A stretch of DNA of 5,837 nt from Bacteroidales bacterium (GTDB lineage: Bacteria; Bacteroidota; Bacteroidia; Bacteroidales; UBA4181), in assembly GCA_031260845.1 (NCBI GenBank), contig JAISKR010000138.1, positions 1 to 5,837 of the forward strand, in the 5' to 3' direction. The position numbers and the translations under genes are program-made. Positions 1 to 5,814 of the stretch are shown here, in pieces (position 1 is the first letter of the stretch; every line of letters starts with the position of its first letter). A model generated the notes under the pieces. It did not search any database. It saw only the letters and a program-made list of their open reading frames with translations, and was not told the DNA's origin.

Positions 1-743
1 TTTTTGCCTATCGTGCGGTAAACGCAAAAAGGGGTGTTGAGCACGATAAACGCCTCGTTTGCCTGCTGCATATACTTGTTGGCATTGCTCAAAGTGACGG
101 GACGTACATACTTGCCGACGCCGCCTCTCACGCCCGTCACAAAACAGAACACGAAGGCAAGCATAACGGCAGTGTGACGCAACAAATACCATCCGATGTT
201 GCCCGTGTTGCCCGAATGCCGCGGCTGATGATACAGTTTGACCAACAAAAACAGCATTGCCGCTGCAAAAAGCGTCACGTACCAATACTGAAAGATGCTG
301 ACGCCGATAATATGCCCGATGTTGCCGTCGTTGGAAAATTCGTCAATCACCGCCATCGTGGTGCGCCTCAGCGTGAACCGGTAATATACCATGTCCATGC
401 AGTTGGCAACAATCACCACCGCATTGAATACGATAAACAGCCATTTGGCAACGGTTTGGAAGCCGTTATTAGCCCGAAAGGGTAATGGAATCAGCATCAG
501 CAGGCAATAGAGCGTGTTGGTGTAGAGCACCGCTGTGAGGTCGAACTGTATGCCGCCCTTGCAAAGTGTGGCAAAATGAGAAACTGTCATCCCGTTGAAG
601 TACGTGGTGTTGAACAGGTAAAAAGCGATGCGACAGAGCATGAAAAGCGCCATCACTACCAACAAATTGTACAATGTGTTGAGCAGGATATTATTTTTCA
701 AACTGAGGAAAAACTGTTTTTTACCCGAGAAAATTGAGTTCAT
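1..743 (-). CDS. LTA synthase-like sulfatase-fold transferase, N-terminal membrane part (3' end outside window)
   Basis: The first 247 codons are present and the frame runs off the window edge. Seen: five hydrophobic segments at about residues 19-44, 69-88, 100-121, 153-171 and 186-204, followed by RPVTLSNANKY (214-224) and VLNTPFCVYRTIG (234-246). Five membrane helices leading into a linker with this RP-TLSNAN and LNTPF-YRTI pattern are typical of the LTA synthase/phosphoglycerol transferase family (LtaS/MdoB-like). In that family the helices anchor an extracytoplasmic alkaline-phosphatase-fold domain that moves phosphoglycerol or a similar head group from a lipid to a glycan or lipid. The catalytic domain, with its nucleophilic threonine and metal ligands, lies beyond position 1 and was not seen. 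Bacteroidota are not known to make lipoteichoic acid, so the acceptor is unknown. The start ATG (743-741) follows an A/T-rich leader with no Shine-Dalgarno sequence. The family is usually above 600 residues, so more than half is missing here. Family sure, substrate not. Confidence 0.85.
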   Translation of the reverse strand, partial: MNSIFSGKKQFFLSLKNNILLNTLYNLLVVMALFMLCRIAFYLFNTTYFNGMTVSHFATLCKGGIQFDLTAVLYTNTLYCLLMLIPLPFRANNGFQTVAKWLFIVFNAVVIVANCMDMVYYRFTLRRTTMAVIDEFSNDGNIGHIIGVSIFQYWYVTLFAAAMLFLLVKLYHQPRHSGNTGNIGWYLLRHTAVMLAFVFCFVTGVRGGVGKYVRPVTLSNANKYMQQANEAFIVLNTPFCVYRTIGK

Positions 744-776
744 ATTTAGTCCTTAAAATTGATTGCAAATCCGATG

Positions 777-784
777 CAAAATTA
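777..784 (-). promoter_or_regulatory. candidate -7 promoter element for the LTA synthase-like gene
   Basis: On the minus strand this reads TAATTTTG, matching the Bacteroidota -7 consensus TAnnTTTG. It would place the transcription start near 771 and give a leader of roughly 27 nt. No TTG is visible about 17-23 bases upstream, where the -33 element should be; that stretch is an A-run and then the foot of the 809-846 palindrome. The call rests on one short motif in A/T-rich DNA, so it is tentative. Confidence 0.35.
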
Positions 785-808
785 TATTTTTTTTTGAATG
801 AAGATATA

Positions 809-846
809 CCTACGAAGGTTTCGTAGATCTACGAAACTTTCGTAGG
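809..846. repeat. 38-bp nested palindrome (four alternating CTACGAA sites)
   Basis: The 38 bases form one inverted repeat centred between 827 and 828, with a single mismatched pair (G817 opposite T838). Each half is also a small inverted repeat: CTACGAA at 810-816 faces TTCGTAG at 820-826, and CTACGAA at 829-835 faces TTCGTAG at 839-845. The 7-mer thus occurs four times in alternating orientation, with starts spaced 10, 9 and 10 bases. It lies 19 bp past the cheR stop and 65 bp before the next start, just upstream of the -33 position of the candidate promoter. It could be a REP-like dispersed repeat, a multi-site operator, or an mRNA 3'-end stem. A canonical terminator is unlikely, because in minus-strand RNA the stem is followed by UAUAUCUUC and then an A-run rather than a U-run. 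Confidence 0.8.
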
Positions 847-865
847 TTGTTTATTCAGGCATTTC

Positions 866-1720
866 CTACCTTATCGGCTCTTTTATTTTTCTGTAATGAT
901 AGCCATGTTTCACATATTTTGCCAAAAATTCGCCATGAATACTTTCGTGGGCGCCCAATAAAAGTATTCCGTTTTCGACTAAATTCTCATACGCCAACTC
1001 GAATACTTTGTTTTGCAAGTTGATATTGAAGTAGATAATCACATTGCGACACAAAATTAAATCGAAGCGAACGTCAAAAATGCCCTTGTCGTTCACCAAA
1101 TCATGTTTGGCAAATACCGGTTTTTTCAAAAGAGCGGGCTTTATTCGGATGGTGTCGGTGAGCGAATCTATCTCTAAATACCTGTCATACAATTCCTTAT
1201 TGGTAAGCGATTGATTGTTCCGCAGCGGGCGTATCACCTTTTCAAAATTATCCAAATAGTTGAGATTGAACCTGTATTTATAAACGCCTTTTTTTGCCTT
1301 TTCAAGAGCGTCGGTATTCAAATCGCTCGCATAAATATTGGTTTTTTCTAACAATCCCAATTCCGACAGCAAAATAATCATCGAATACACTTCCTGTCCT
1401 GTTGAACACCCTGCGTGCCAGATATTTATGACGTCATTATTGGCAAAAACCGGTATGATACTGCGCTGCATATCAATCCATACGGATGGGTCTCTGAACA
1501 TTTCCGTCGTATTCACCGTAATTTTCCTTACCACTGTTTCCAAAAAATCAGGTTCCGTTTTCACACGAAACAGCAATTCGCTTACGGGTATGCGAAAATC
1601 CATCAAAATCTTGACCAATCGACGATGCAACGATTTTTCCGAATAATCGCCAAAATCATACGCCGATTTCTCATGGATGGTTTTTACAATTTGTGAAAAT
1701 TCAGAATCACTAATTTCCAT
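866..1720 (-). CDS. cheR: CheR-type protein-glutamate O-methyltransferase
   Basis: Predicted cytoplasmic, SAM-dependent enzyme that methylates glutamate side chains, classically on chemoreceptors. At 284 residues it is a full-length stand-alone CheR. Seen: a helical N-terminal domain (about 1-75); TVNTTEMFRDP (68-78), matching the family T-N-T-FFRD signature with the conserved arginine R76; the SAM-binding loop WHAGCSTGQEVYS (101-113); an acidic residue D133 in YASDLNTDAL, placed for the SAM ribose; FDLILCRNVIIYF (219-231), the conserved CRNV-IYF motif; and GILLLGAHESIHG (251-263) near the C-terminus. All signature motifs are intact, so it should be active. No receptor, CheB, CheA or hybrid kinase is encoded beside it, so its substrate cannot be inferred. 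It has its own promoter candidate (1737-1765). The gene looks more A/T-rich than its neighbours by eye; this was not measured. Family assignment is secure; a role in chemotaxis rather than another sensory pathway is open. Confidence 0.95.
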   Translation of the reverse strand: MEISDSEFSQIVKTIHEKSAYDFGDYSEKSLHRRLVKILMDFRIPVSELLFRVKTEPDFLETVVRKITVNTTEMFRDPSVWIDMQRSIIPVFANNDVINIWHAGCSTGQEVYSMIILLSELGLLEKTNIYASDLNTDALEKAKKGVYKYRFNLNYLDNFEKVIRPLRNNQSLTNKELYDRYLEIDSLTDTIRIKPALLKKPVFAKHDLVNDKGIFDVRFDLILCRNVIIYFNINLQNKVFELAYENLVENGILLLGAHESIHGEFLAKYVKHGYHYRKIKEPIR

Positions 1721-1736
1721 CTATACAAATTTTGAG

Positions 1737-1765
1737 CAAATATAGTCATCATTTTCCACAACAAA
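1737..1765 (-). promoter_or_regulatory. candidate Bacteroidota promoter for cheR
   Basis: Minus strand: TATATTTG (1744-1737) is an exact match to the -7 consensus TAnnTTTG, and TTTG (1765-1762) serves as the -33 element with 17 bases between them. Transcription would start about 1731, leaving a leader of only some 10 nt before the ATG at 1720. No Shine-Dalgarno sequence is seen, as is usual for this phylum. The site lies in the 86-bp gap after the barrel-protein stop codon, supporting an independent transcript for cheR. I see no hairpin plus U-run terminator for the upstream gene in this gap. Confidence 0.5.
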
Positions 1766-1806
1766 CACAATTATGATTATTTTAACATTTTTTTTAGATT
1801 ATTTTG

Positions 1807-3867
1807 TCAAAACTTGCAGATTAACTGTGCTTTGGCTTCCGACGATTTGTTTCCTTTTATCTCGCTTAATCCACTGCTTATCGTGTTTCGGTCGGTATAT
1901 CGAGTTTGCGCATAACGGACTGCTATATCAAAATGCTTGCCAATACTGTATTTCAGCATCAAATACCAGCGTGTGCCGCGGTCGTAAACGGCTGGAATGC
2001 TAAACGCATACAGCATATCGTTTTCATAGGCATAAATGCGCGAATTGTAGTCGTCTGTGTCAAACAAGGCGTAGCGAAAGGTCAATTGCAGCAGATTGCG
2101 CAACACCGTAGCGTTTGCCCGCACGTCCTGCGCCAGAAAATAGCCGTTGCTGCTCAACTGTTCTTTGCGGTAATTCTTGATTTCCAAATGATTGCCGATA
2201 GTGAGAAAATCGGTAATTTGATGCGAAAATACCCCCTTGGCAGACATGGTTTTCACCGGAACGATGGTTGCAACCTGCTCTTGCGCAGCATTTTCCTCTT
2301 TATCCTTATAGCGCAACTGAACGTATATTTTCGTTTCCCGCGAAGGAATGTAATCCGCCTGCACAAAGGCGTCCTGCCCGAAAGAAGGCGCGCTGGTGCG
2401 GTAACGCATCCAAGGGAAACGAAACATATCCCAATAGGACGCCAACCGCCACTTTCCGCCCAAATCCAAATTCCAGCCAAGGTAAAAACCTTCCTCATTG
2501 CTGTTTTGCGTGTTTTCGCCTAATGCTTTCCCGCAGCGAGAATAAAAATTCTTGGCATAATTGCGATACAAGGCATTGACAGTCAACCGTTCGCCAATTA
2601 ACATTTGGGAACCGTAAATGCCGCCCGTTGCGCCGTTTTGTGACATAGCCTGTTCGCCGTAAAAGACAGCATTGCCCAGCCGGAACCGGAAATCGAGGCT
2701 ATACGTGCTTCCGTCGTTGCCCGAATAGGCGTAGTGGTTGTAAACGTAGGAAATCGGGACAAGCGTTGCGTCGTAGCGGTGATATACCGCCGTTGCCCCG
2801 ACGTGCCAATTGATGCGATTGAGTGAAACGTTGGCGCCTGCCGTTTGTTCGGTGGCGGCATCCTTTTGGGCTATTTCGTAAGGCGTTCGATGGTAGCCGG
2901 TGTTCGGAAAGGCGCTGACGGTAACGATTCTGCCATCATCATCCCTTTCGGAAACAGTGGCGTCAACGGCTTTGCGCGAATAAAAAACGCTCGCGTCGAG
3001 GGAACGAACGGCAAAAGTGGCGCCTGCACCACGGAAAAAACTGTTTTCGTCGGTGGACGTGTAACTGCGCAGCCACCCGTTGTAGCGCATGGCATTGAGC
3101 AGCATGGCGGTTTTGCCGTAACTCATCCCCGACCAAAGCGCCAAGCCCTGTCCGAAATCGGCGCGATAATCGCCTAATACTAAGGTTTTTATGACTTTTT
3201 GTGTGTTGAGTTGGAAATGTGCGGAATAAAAATCGTACCCATAGCGATTATTGCCGCGAAAGAAGGCTTCTCCGGCGTCTTTTTCGGCTGTGACGCCGAA
3301 TTTTACGCGGTCTGAGTAGTTAAAAGAGTAACGCAAATAGGTTTTCACAGGGTTGCCCTGATACCGGTTTCCAACCGAATCCGGACGGGTGTAACCTTCC
3401 TGTTTTTCCAATCGGCTCTGTGCGCCTGTAACTAATTTATGCCTGCCATACCGGAACACTTTTGCCGGTTCCAATTTCTTTACTGCGGGCGTAACTTCCA
3501 ACGAGATGAAAGGTTGCAAGTTCTGTGCAATTTCGGGCGTAAAGCCGTATAGATAGGCTATTTCGTAAGGTGAAAGAATGGCGCCTTTGGTGGTCACATA
3601 GTCCAAAAGGCTTTTTATTTGAAATTCGGTGAGCCAGAACAGCCGTGTGAGGTCTTCATAACTCGCCTGATTGATTTTCACGGGATTTTCGGCAAGCATT
3701 TCCAATAGTTCAAACAACTGTTCAGGGTCTTGCTCTTCCTCATTTTGCGAAACGATTTCCGTCAGGATGGTTTGTAAAAATTCATCATCTGTTTGTGCTG
3801 TCAAATCAAAGGAAACCAGCCACAAGACAACAAAGATGCAAACATTTCGCAAAGTATGACCATACAT
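1807..3867 (-). CDS. Secreted helix-hairpin-helix protein with predicted outer-membrane beta-barrel
   Basis: 686 residues. Seen: a Sec signal peptide (about 1-25, hydrophobic core CIFVVLWLVSF, likely cut after LTAQ, no lipobox); an acidic stretch (27-57); then two helix-hairpin-helix-like units (about 60-123), with VKINQASYEDLTRLFWLT (63-80), QIKSLLDYVTTKGAI and YEIAYLYGF. These resemble the ComEA-type HhH_3 repeat, which in other proteins contacts DNA backbone or mediates protein packing. From about 140 to the end the sequence alternates polar and aromatic residues like beta-strands and ends in phenylalanine (QLICKF), as outer-membrane barrels do. LGDYRADFGQGLALWSG (231-247), YTSTDENSFFRG (269-280) and the tail FDTDDYNSRIYAYEND (602-617) fit a Bacteroidota family usually named only helix-hairpin-helix domain-containing protein. 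Its function is not established to my knowledge. It starts 35 bp after the ligase stop, so co-transcription is likely. Other start choices would remove the signal peptide. Confidence 0.85.
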   Translation of the reverse strand: MYGHTLRNVCIFVVLWLVSFDLTAQTDDEFLQTILTEIVSQNEEEQDPEQLFELLEMLAENPVKINQASYEDLTRLFWLTEFQIKSLLDYVTTKGAILSPYEIAYLYGFTPEIAQNLQPFISLEVTPAVKKLEPAKVFRYGRHKLVTGAQSRLEKQEGYTRPDSVGNRYQGNPVKTYLRYSFNYSDRVKFGVTAEKDAGEAFFRGNNRYGYDFYSAHFQLNTQKVIKTLVLGDYRADFGQGLALWSGMSYGKTAMLLNAMRYNGWLRSYTSTDENSFFRGAGATFAVRSLDASVFYSRKAVDATVSERDDDGRIVTVSAFPNTGYHRTPYEIAQKDAATEQTAGANVSLNRINWHVGATAVYHRYDATLVPISYVYNHYAYSGNDGSTYSLDFRFRLGNAVFYGEQAMSQNGATGGIYGSQMLIGERLTVNALYRNYAKNFYSRCGKALGENTQNSNEEGFYLGWNLDLGGKWRLASYWDMFRFPWMRYRTSAPSFGQDAFVQADYIPSRETKIYVQLRYKDKEENAAQEQVATIVPVKTMSAKGVFSHQITDFLTIGNHLEIKNYRKEQLSSNGYFLAQDVRANATVLRNLLQLTFRYALFDTDDYNSRIYAYENDMLYAFSIPAVYDRGTRWYLMLKYSIGKHFDIAVRYAQTRYTDRNTISSGLSEIKGNKSSEAKAQLICKF

Positions 3868-3870
3868 ATC

Positions 3871-3936
3871 ACAACTGTATAACTACCTATAACTGTCTAT
3901 AACTATTGTATAACAACTGTATCACTATTGTCTAAC
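3871..3936. repeat. Degenerate 10-11-bp tandem repeats at a gene junction
   Basis: On the plus strand the stretch is built from variants of AACTnnnTAT: AACTGTAT (3873-3880), AACTACCTAT (3881-3890), AACTGTCTAT (3891-3900), AACTATTGTAT (3901-3911), then AACAACTGTAT (3912-3922) and CACTATTGTCT (3923-3933). ACAACTGTAT is repeated exactly at 3871-3880 and 3913-3922; ACTATTGT at 3902-3909 and 3924-3931. The array fills the gap between the ligase stop and the next start. It also supplies the ligase stop codon and its last nine codons (DNSDTVVIQ). A period near one helical turn with repeated TAT steps could make the DNA bendable or offer phased binding sites; that is inference. Confidence 0.7.
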
Positions 3937-5159
3937 CTTTCCCCCTGCGTCCCCGCTAAAAAGCACACCCAAAAAGCAAACGGCGTGATACCTTTGAAGG
4001 TTTCCAATACTGTTTCTGTCCAGAAGAACATCAGGTAGATGAGCAACAACGACAGTAGCAGGAAATCTTTTTTGCGCACGCCAAGATACAACAGCCACCC
4101 GATAAGCAGCAACAGCACCAACGCCCCCGGAATACCGAACTGCACCACTTCTTCCAGATACTGGTTGTGGAACTGACCAAATTCATACGGCGTTTCCAAA
4201 CCCACACGCTGCGCCCGTTCTTCGGATTGAATCAACGGCGCCACATAGCCTGTCCCCCATCCGAATAGCGGTTTTTCTTTGATAGCGTCTATTGCCATTG
4301 CCCGCATATTCTTGCGAATGGGATCCTCAAATTTATCATCCGCCTGCGGAAATTGATGCACGATGAAAACTGCCGCCAGCACACCTGCCACCGCCAACCC
4401 CCATTTAAACAACGGTTTGAACCGGCAATAAAACAGATACGCCAAGGCTAACAAAAGCGGAATGGCGACTATGCCCACCCGCGCACCGGAAAGTACGGTA
4501 AAAGCAGTAGGCAACGTAACTCCCAAAATTCGGAAAAGCCATTCGCCAAAGTAGCGGACTCCCCTCCTTCGGAGGGGTTGGGGAAGGCTTAAACTGATGG
4601 GTACTGCCATCAACACAATGGTACTGTCAAAAGACGGATGCCAATGAGCAGGCCACATAGTGAGCAATGGCGCATACAATTTACCGTTCCATACCATATC
4701 CCAATCCGGTCCTGGCACAATAGCAGCGTATGACAACAGCCCGAACCCGCAAAAAGCAATGACCACCCACACAAAAAAGCGCAACAACAAGGTCACATTT
4801 TCTTTTGAGAACTGTACCATGCTGAAAATAATGGGAAACAAGACCAACTGTATCCCGTTGTCCAAGCGTTTTTGGGCTAAATACGGATCTTCGGTATAGA
4901 AATACCCGATTATTTTAATGAAAAAGAATGCACAGAGCGCATAAAAAACCGGTTGCCATCGAAACGTTCGCGGTTTATGGATAATGAAAGCAATGAGCAT
5001 TGCCACAAGCATGATGACCATTGCCCAAGTGTTGTAGTTGGTTTTGAGGGGTAGAGTGGCGAGGAAAAGGGCAATTGATAAAATTGGGATGATATACTCA
5101 AAATGCCTTCTGCATTTGCCTTCGCTACTGCCGATAATCTTTTGTTCTGATGCTATCAT
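3903..5159 (-). CDS. O-antigen ligase/polymerase family membrane protein (Wzy_C-like)
   Basis: 418 residues, inner membrane. Seen: about ten or more hydrophobic segments (for example 22-38, 44-61, 69-87, 103-116, 122-147, 176-192, 208-224, 229-244, 253-268, 343-360, 365-381, 391-403). A large loop carries the family signature IKEKPLFGWGTGYVAPLI (293-310), then FGQFHNQYLEEVVQFGIPGA (327-346). HWHPSFDST (172-180) and SGARVG (224-229) fit other conserved positions. Such proteins (WaaL, Wzy and relatives) join or polymerise lipid-linked glycans on the periplasmic face; sequence alone does not tell ligase from polymerase. No glycosyltransferase or other polysaccharide gene is beside it. The start is the ATG of an ATGA overlap with the upstream remnant, giving a short polar N-terminus before the first helix; no promoter was found immediately upstream. 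Oddities: residues about 190-203 come from an embedded palindromic repeat, and the last nine residues come from a tandem repeat. Both may be tolerated additions to a working protein. Confidence 0.87.
   Translation of the reverse strand: MIASEQKIIGSSEGKCRRHFEYIIPILSIALFLATLPLKTNYNTWAMVIMLVAMLIAFIIHKPRTFRWQPVFYALCAFFFIKIIGYFYTEDPYLAQKRLDNGIQLVLFPIIFSMVQFSKENVTLLLRFFVWVVIAFCGFGLLSYAAIVPGPDWDMVWNGKLYAPLLTMWPAHWHPSFDSTIVLMAVPISLSLPQPLRRRGVRYFGEWLFRILGVTLPTAFTVLSGARVGIVAIPLLLALAYLFYCRFKPLFKWGLAVAGVLAAVFIVHQFPQADDKFEDPIRKNMRAMAIDAIKEKPLFGWGTGYVAPLIQSEERAQRVGLETPYEFGQFHNQYLEEVVQFGIPGALVLLLLIGWLLYLGVRKKDFLLLSLLLIYLMFFWTETVLETFKGITPFAFWVCFLAGTQGERLDNSDTVVIQ
4557..4590. repeat. GC-rich palindromic repeat embedded in the ligase reading frame
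   Basis: CCCCTCC (4561-4567) and GGAGGGG (4571-4577) form a perfect 7-bp inverted repeat around TTC, followed by TTGGGGAAGGCTT. Read on the minus strand in frame it gives SLPQPLRRRGVRYFG (residues 191-205). The composition is unlike the surrounding gene. From memory, near-identical CCCC-TCC...GGAGGGG units are scattered through many Bacteroidota genomes, both between and inside genes; I could not search to confirm. The arginine-rich insert falls between two hydrophobic segments, so by the positive-inside rule it should be a cytoplasmic loop. Confidence 0.65.
5156..5159 (-). other. ATGA stop/start overlap (possible translational coupling)
   Basis: The TGA ending the truncated regulator (5158-5156) shares bases with the ATG of the ligase gene (5159-5157). 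Such four-base overlaps usually allow a terminating ribosome to restart on the next gene. No strong Shine-Dalgarno sequence precedes the ATG; the leader reads GGGAAAAATATAAAACAAAG. If coupling is real, the upstream frame must still be translated although the protein looks broken. Confidence 0.6.
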
Positions 5160-5743
5160 TTACTTTGTTTTATATTTTTCCCTTTTTCCGTCAAGCAATA
5201 GCGTTGTTTGGGGTGGTTGGGGCTTTGCGGGTATTTCATTGCTACAAAACCCTGTTCTATTGCCGGTTGCAAATATGTATATAAAAAAGTTGGTCTATGC
5301 CTCAATGAAAGAATATTCATTATATCATTGACCGTAAATAAATTGGTGTCATTTTTGAAAATAGCCAATAATCTTTTAACTTGTTCGGTAACTTGTCCTG
5401 TAATATCTGTATTTTCCTCTGTATATGGTCGATACAGTGTTGTCCGAAAATCGGCTTCCTGAATAAATTCCGGTTTTTTCAAACCTTGTGCCATACAACG
5501 ATTTGCCAAATCTTCCGTGCCTGTACCCATCCGTTCGATTGAGCCTCGCAAATACATAGCCTCAGCAATAAGCGGATTGGCAGGAATAGAATTATGTGTG
5601 GAATAAAGTTTATCAACAGTCAATCCAAAAGGAAGTTGTCCCGGATTTAAGACCAAAAGTCGGTCGGAAAAAAGCATCACCTGAACACTGCCATTGCTGG
5701 TGTAATCGCGATGAGCAACAGCATTTATTTTATCTCTTTTATT
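5156..5743 (-). pseudogene. 5'-truncated Schlafen/AlbA_2-type ATP-binding transcriptional regulator (COG2865-like)
   Basis: About 195 codons of matching frame remain. Seen from the upstream end: INAVAHRDYTSNG, the end of the ATPase-like N-box helix and what follows it; VQVMLFSDRLLVLNPGQLPFGLT; SIPANPLIAEAMYLRGSIERMGTGTEDLANRC, the family's IERMGTG motif; and a C-terminal winged helix with TGQVTEQVKRLL, LRHRPTFLYTYLQPAIEQGFV and QRYCLTEKG. Intact relatives are usually above 400 residues and begin with an AlbA_2 (Schlafen-type) DNA-binding domain followed by a GHKL-like ATPase region. Here the match fades just upstream of NAVAHRDY (KRDK where REA is expected), and an in-frame TGA lies at 5746-5744. 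The remaining GTG (5680) or ATG (5677) would start inside the ATPase region, so a working protein is doubtful, although the winged helix could still fold and be made as a small DNA-binding protein. The absence of frameshifts over 195 codons suggests recent truncation or retained use of the C-terminal part. Confidence 0.75.
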
Positions 5744-5771
5744 TCAGTCTTTTATCGCGTTATTCTTGTAA

Positions 5772-5814
5772 GTCTGAACCACGATTTTAACAAGATTATC
5801 TTGATTACCATGAT
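5772..5814. repeat. Degenerate 9-bp direct repeats (GATT-type) next to the broken gene
   Basis: On the plus strand GTCTGAACC (5772-5780) is followed by units that each begin with GAT: GATTTTAACAA (5783-5793), GATTATCTT (5794-5802), GATTACCAT (5803-5811), then GAT (5812-5814). Read on the minus strand in the frame of the truncated regulator, it is open from the window edge to the TGA at 5746-5744 and encodes HGNQDNLVKIVVQT. From memory, short-unit repeats ending in GGTTCAGAC recur between genes in many Bacteroidota and some other phyla; this could not be searched. No other gene is visible in 5744-5837. Confidence 0.55.

Noticed and set aside
174..485. Plus-strand open frame of 103 codons
   Set aside because: It lies opposite the membrane segments of the LTA synthase-like gene, shows no family features and has histidine/arginine-rich shadow composition.
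809..846. Palindrome as an intrinsic terminator for cheR
   Set aside because: In the minus-strand transcript the stem is followed by UAUAUCUUC and then an A-run, with no U-run, and the stem is not GC-rich. A 3'-end stabilising stem remains possible.
1721..1806. Small RNA or terminator in the gap between the barrel gene and cheR
   Set aside because: No stable stem with a following U-run on either strand; the stretch is A/T-rich and only the promoter motif stands out.
1906..2523. Plus-strand open frame of 205 codons
   Set aside because: It is fully antisense to the barrel-protein gene, whose signal peptide, HhH units and C-terminal phenylalanine support the minus strand. The plus frame has no recognisable domain.
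3871..3936. Tandem repeats as a CRISPR array or replication-origin iterons
   Set aside because: Units are too short and variable for CRISPR, and no replication-initiator gene is nearby; iterons would normally be longer and better conserved.
5744..5746. In-frame TGA as a recoding site (selenocysteine or read-through)
   Set aside because: The sequence upstream of the TGA is repeat-derived and does not continue the regulator family, and the expected conserved residue at this place is not cysteine. Truncation explains it more simply.
5772..5814. Repeat block as a CRISPR array
   Set aside because: Units are 9-11 bases, degenerate and contiguous, with no spacers and no cas genes.
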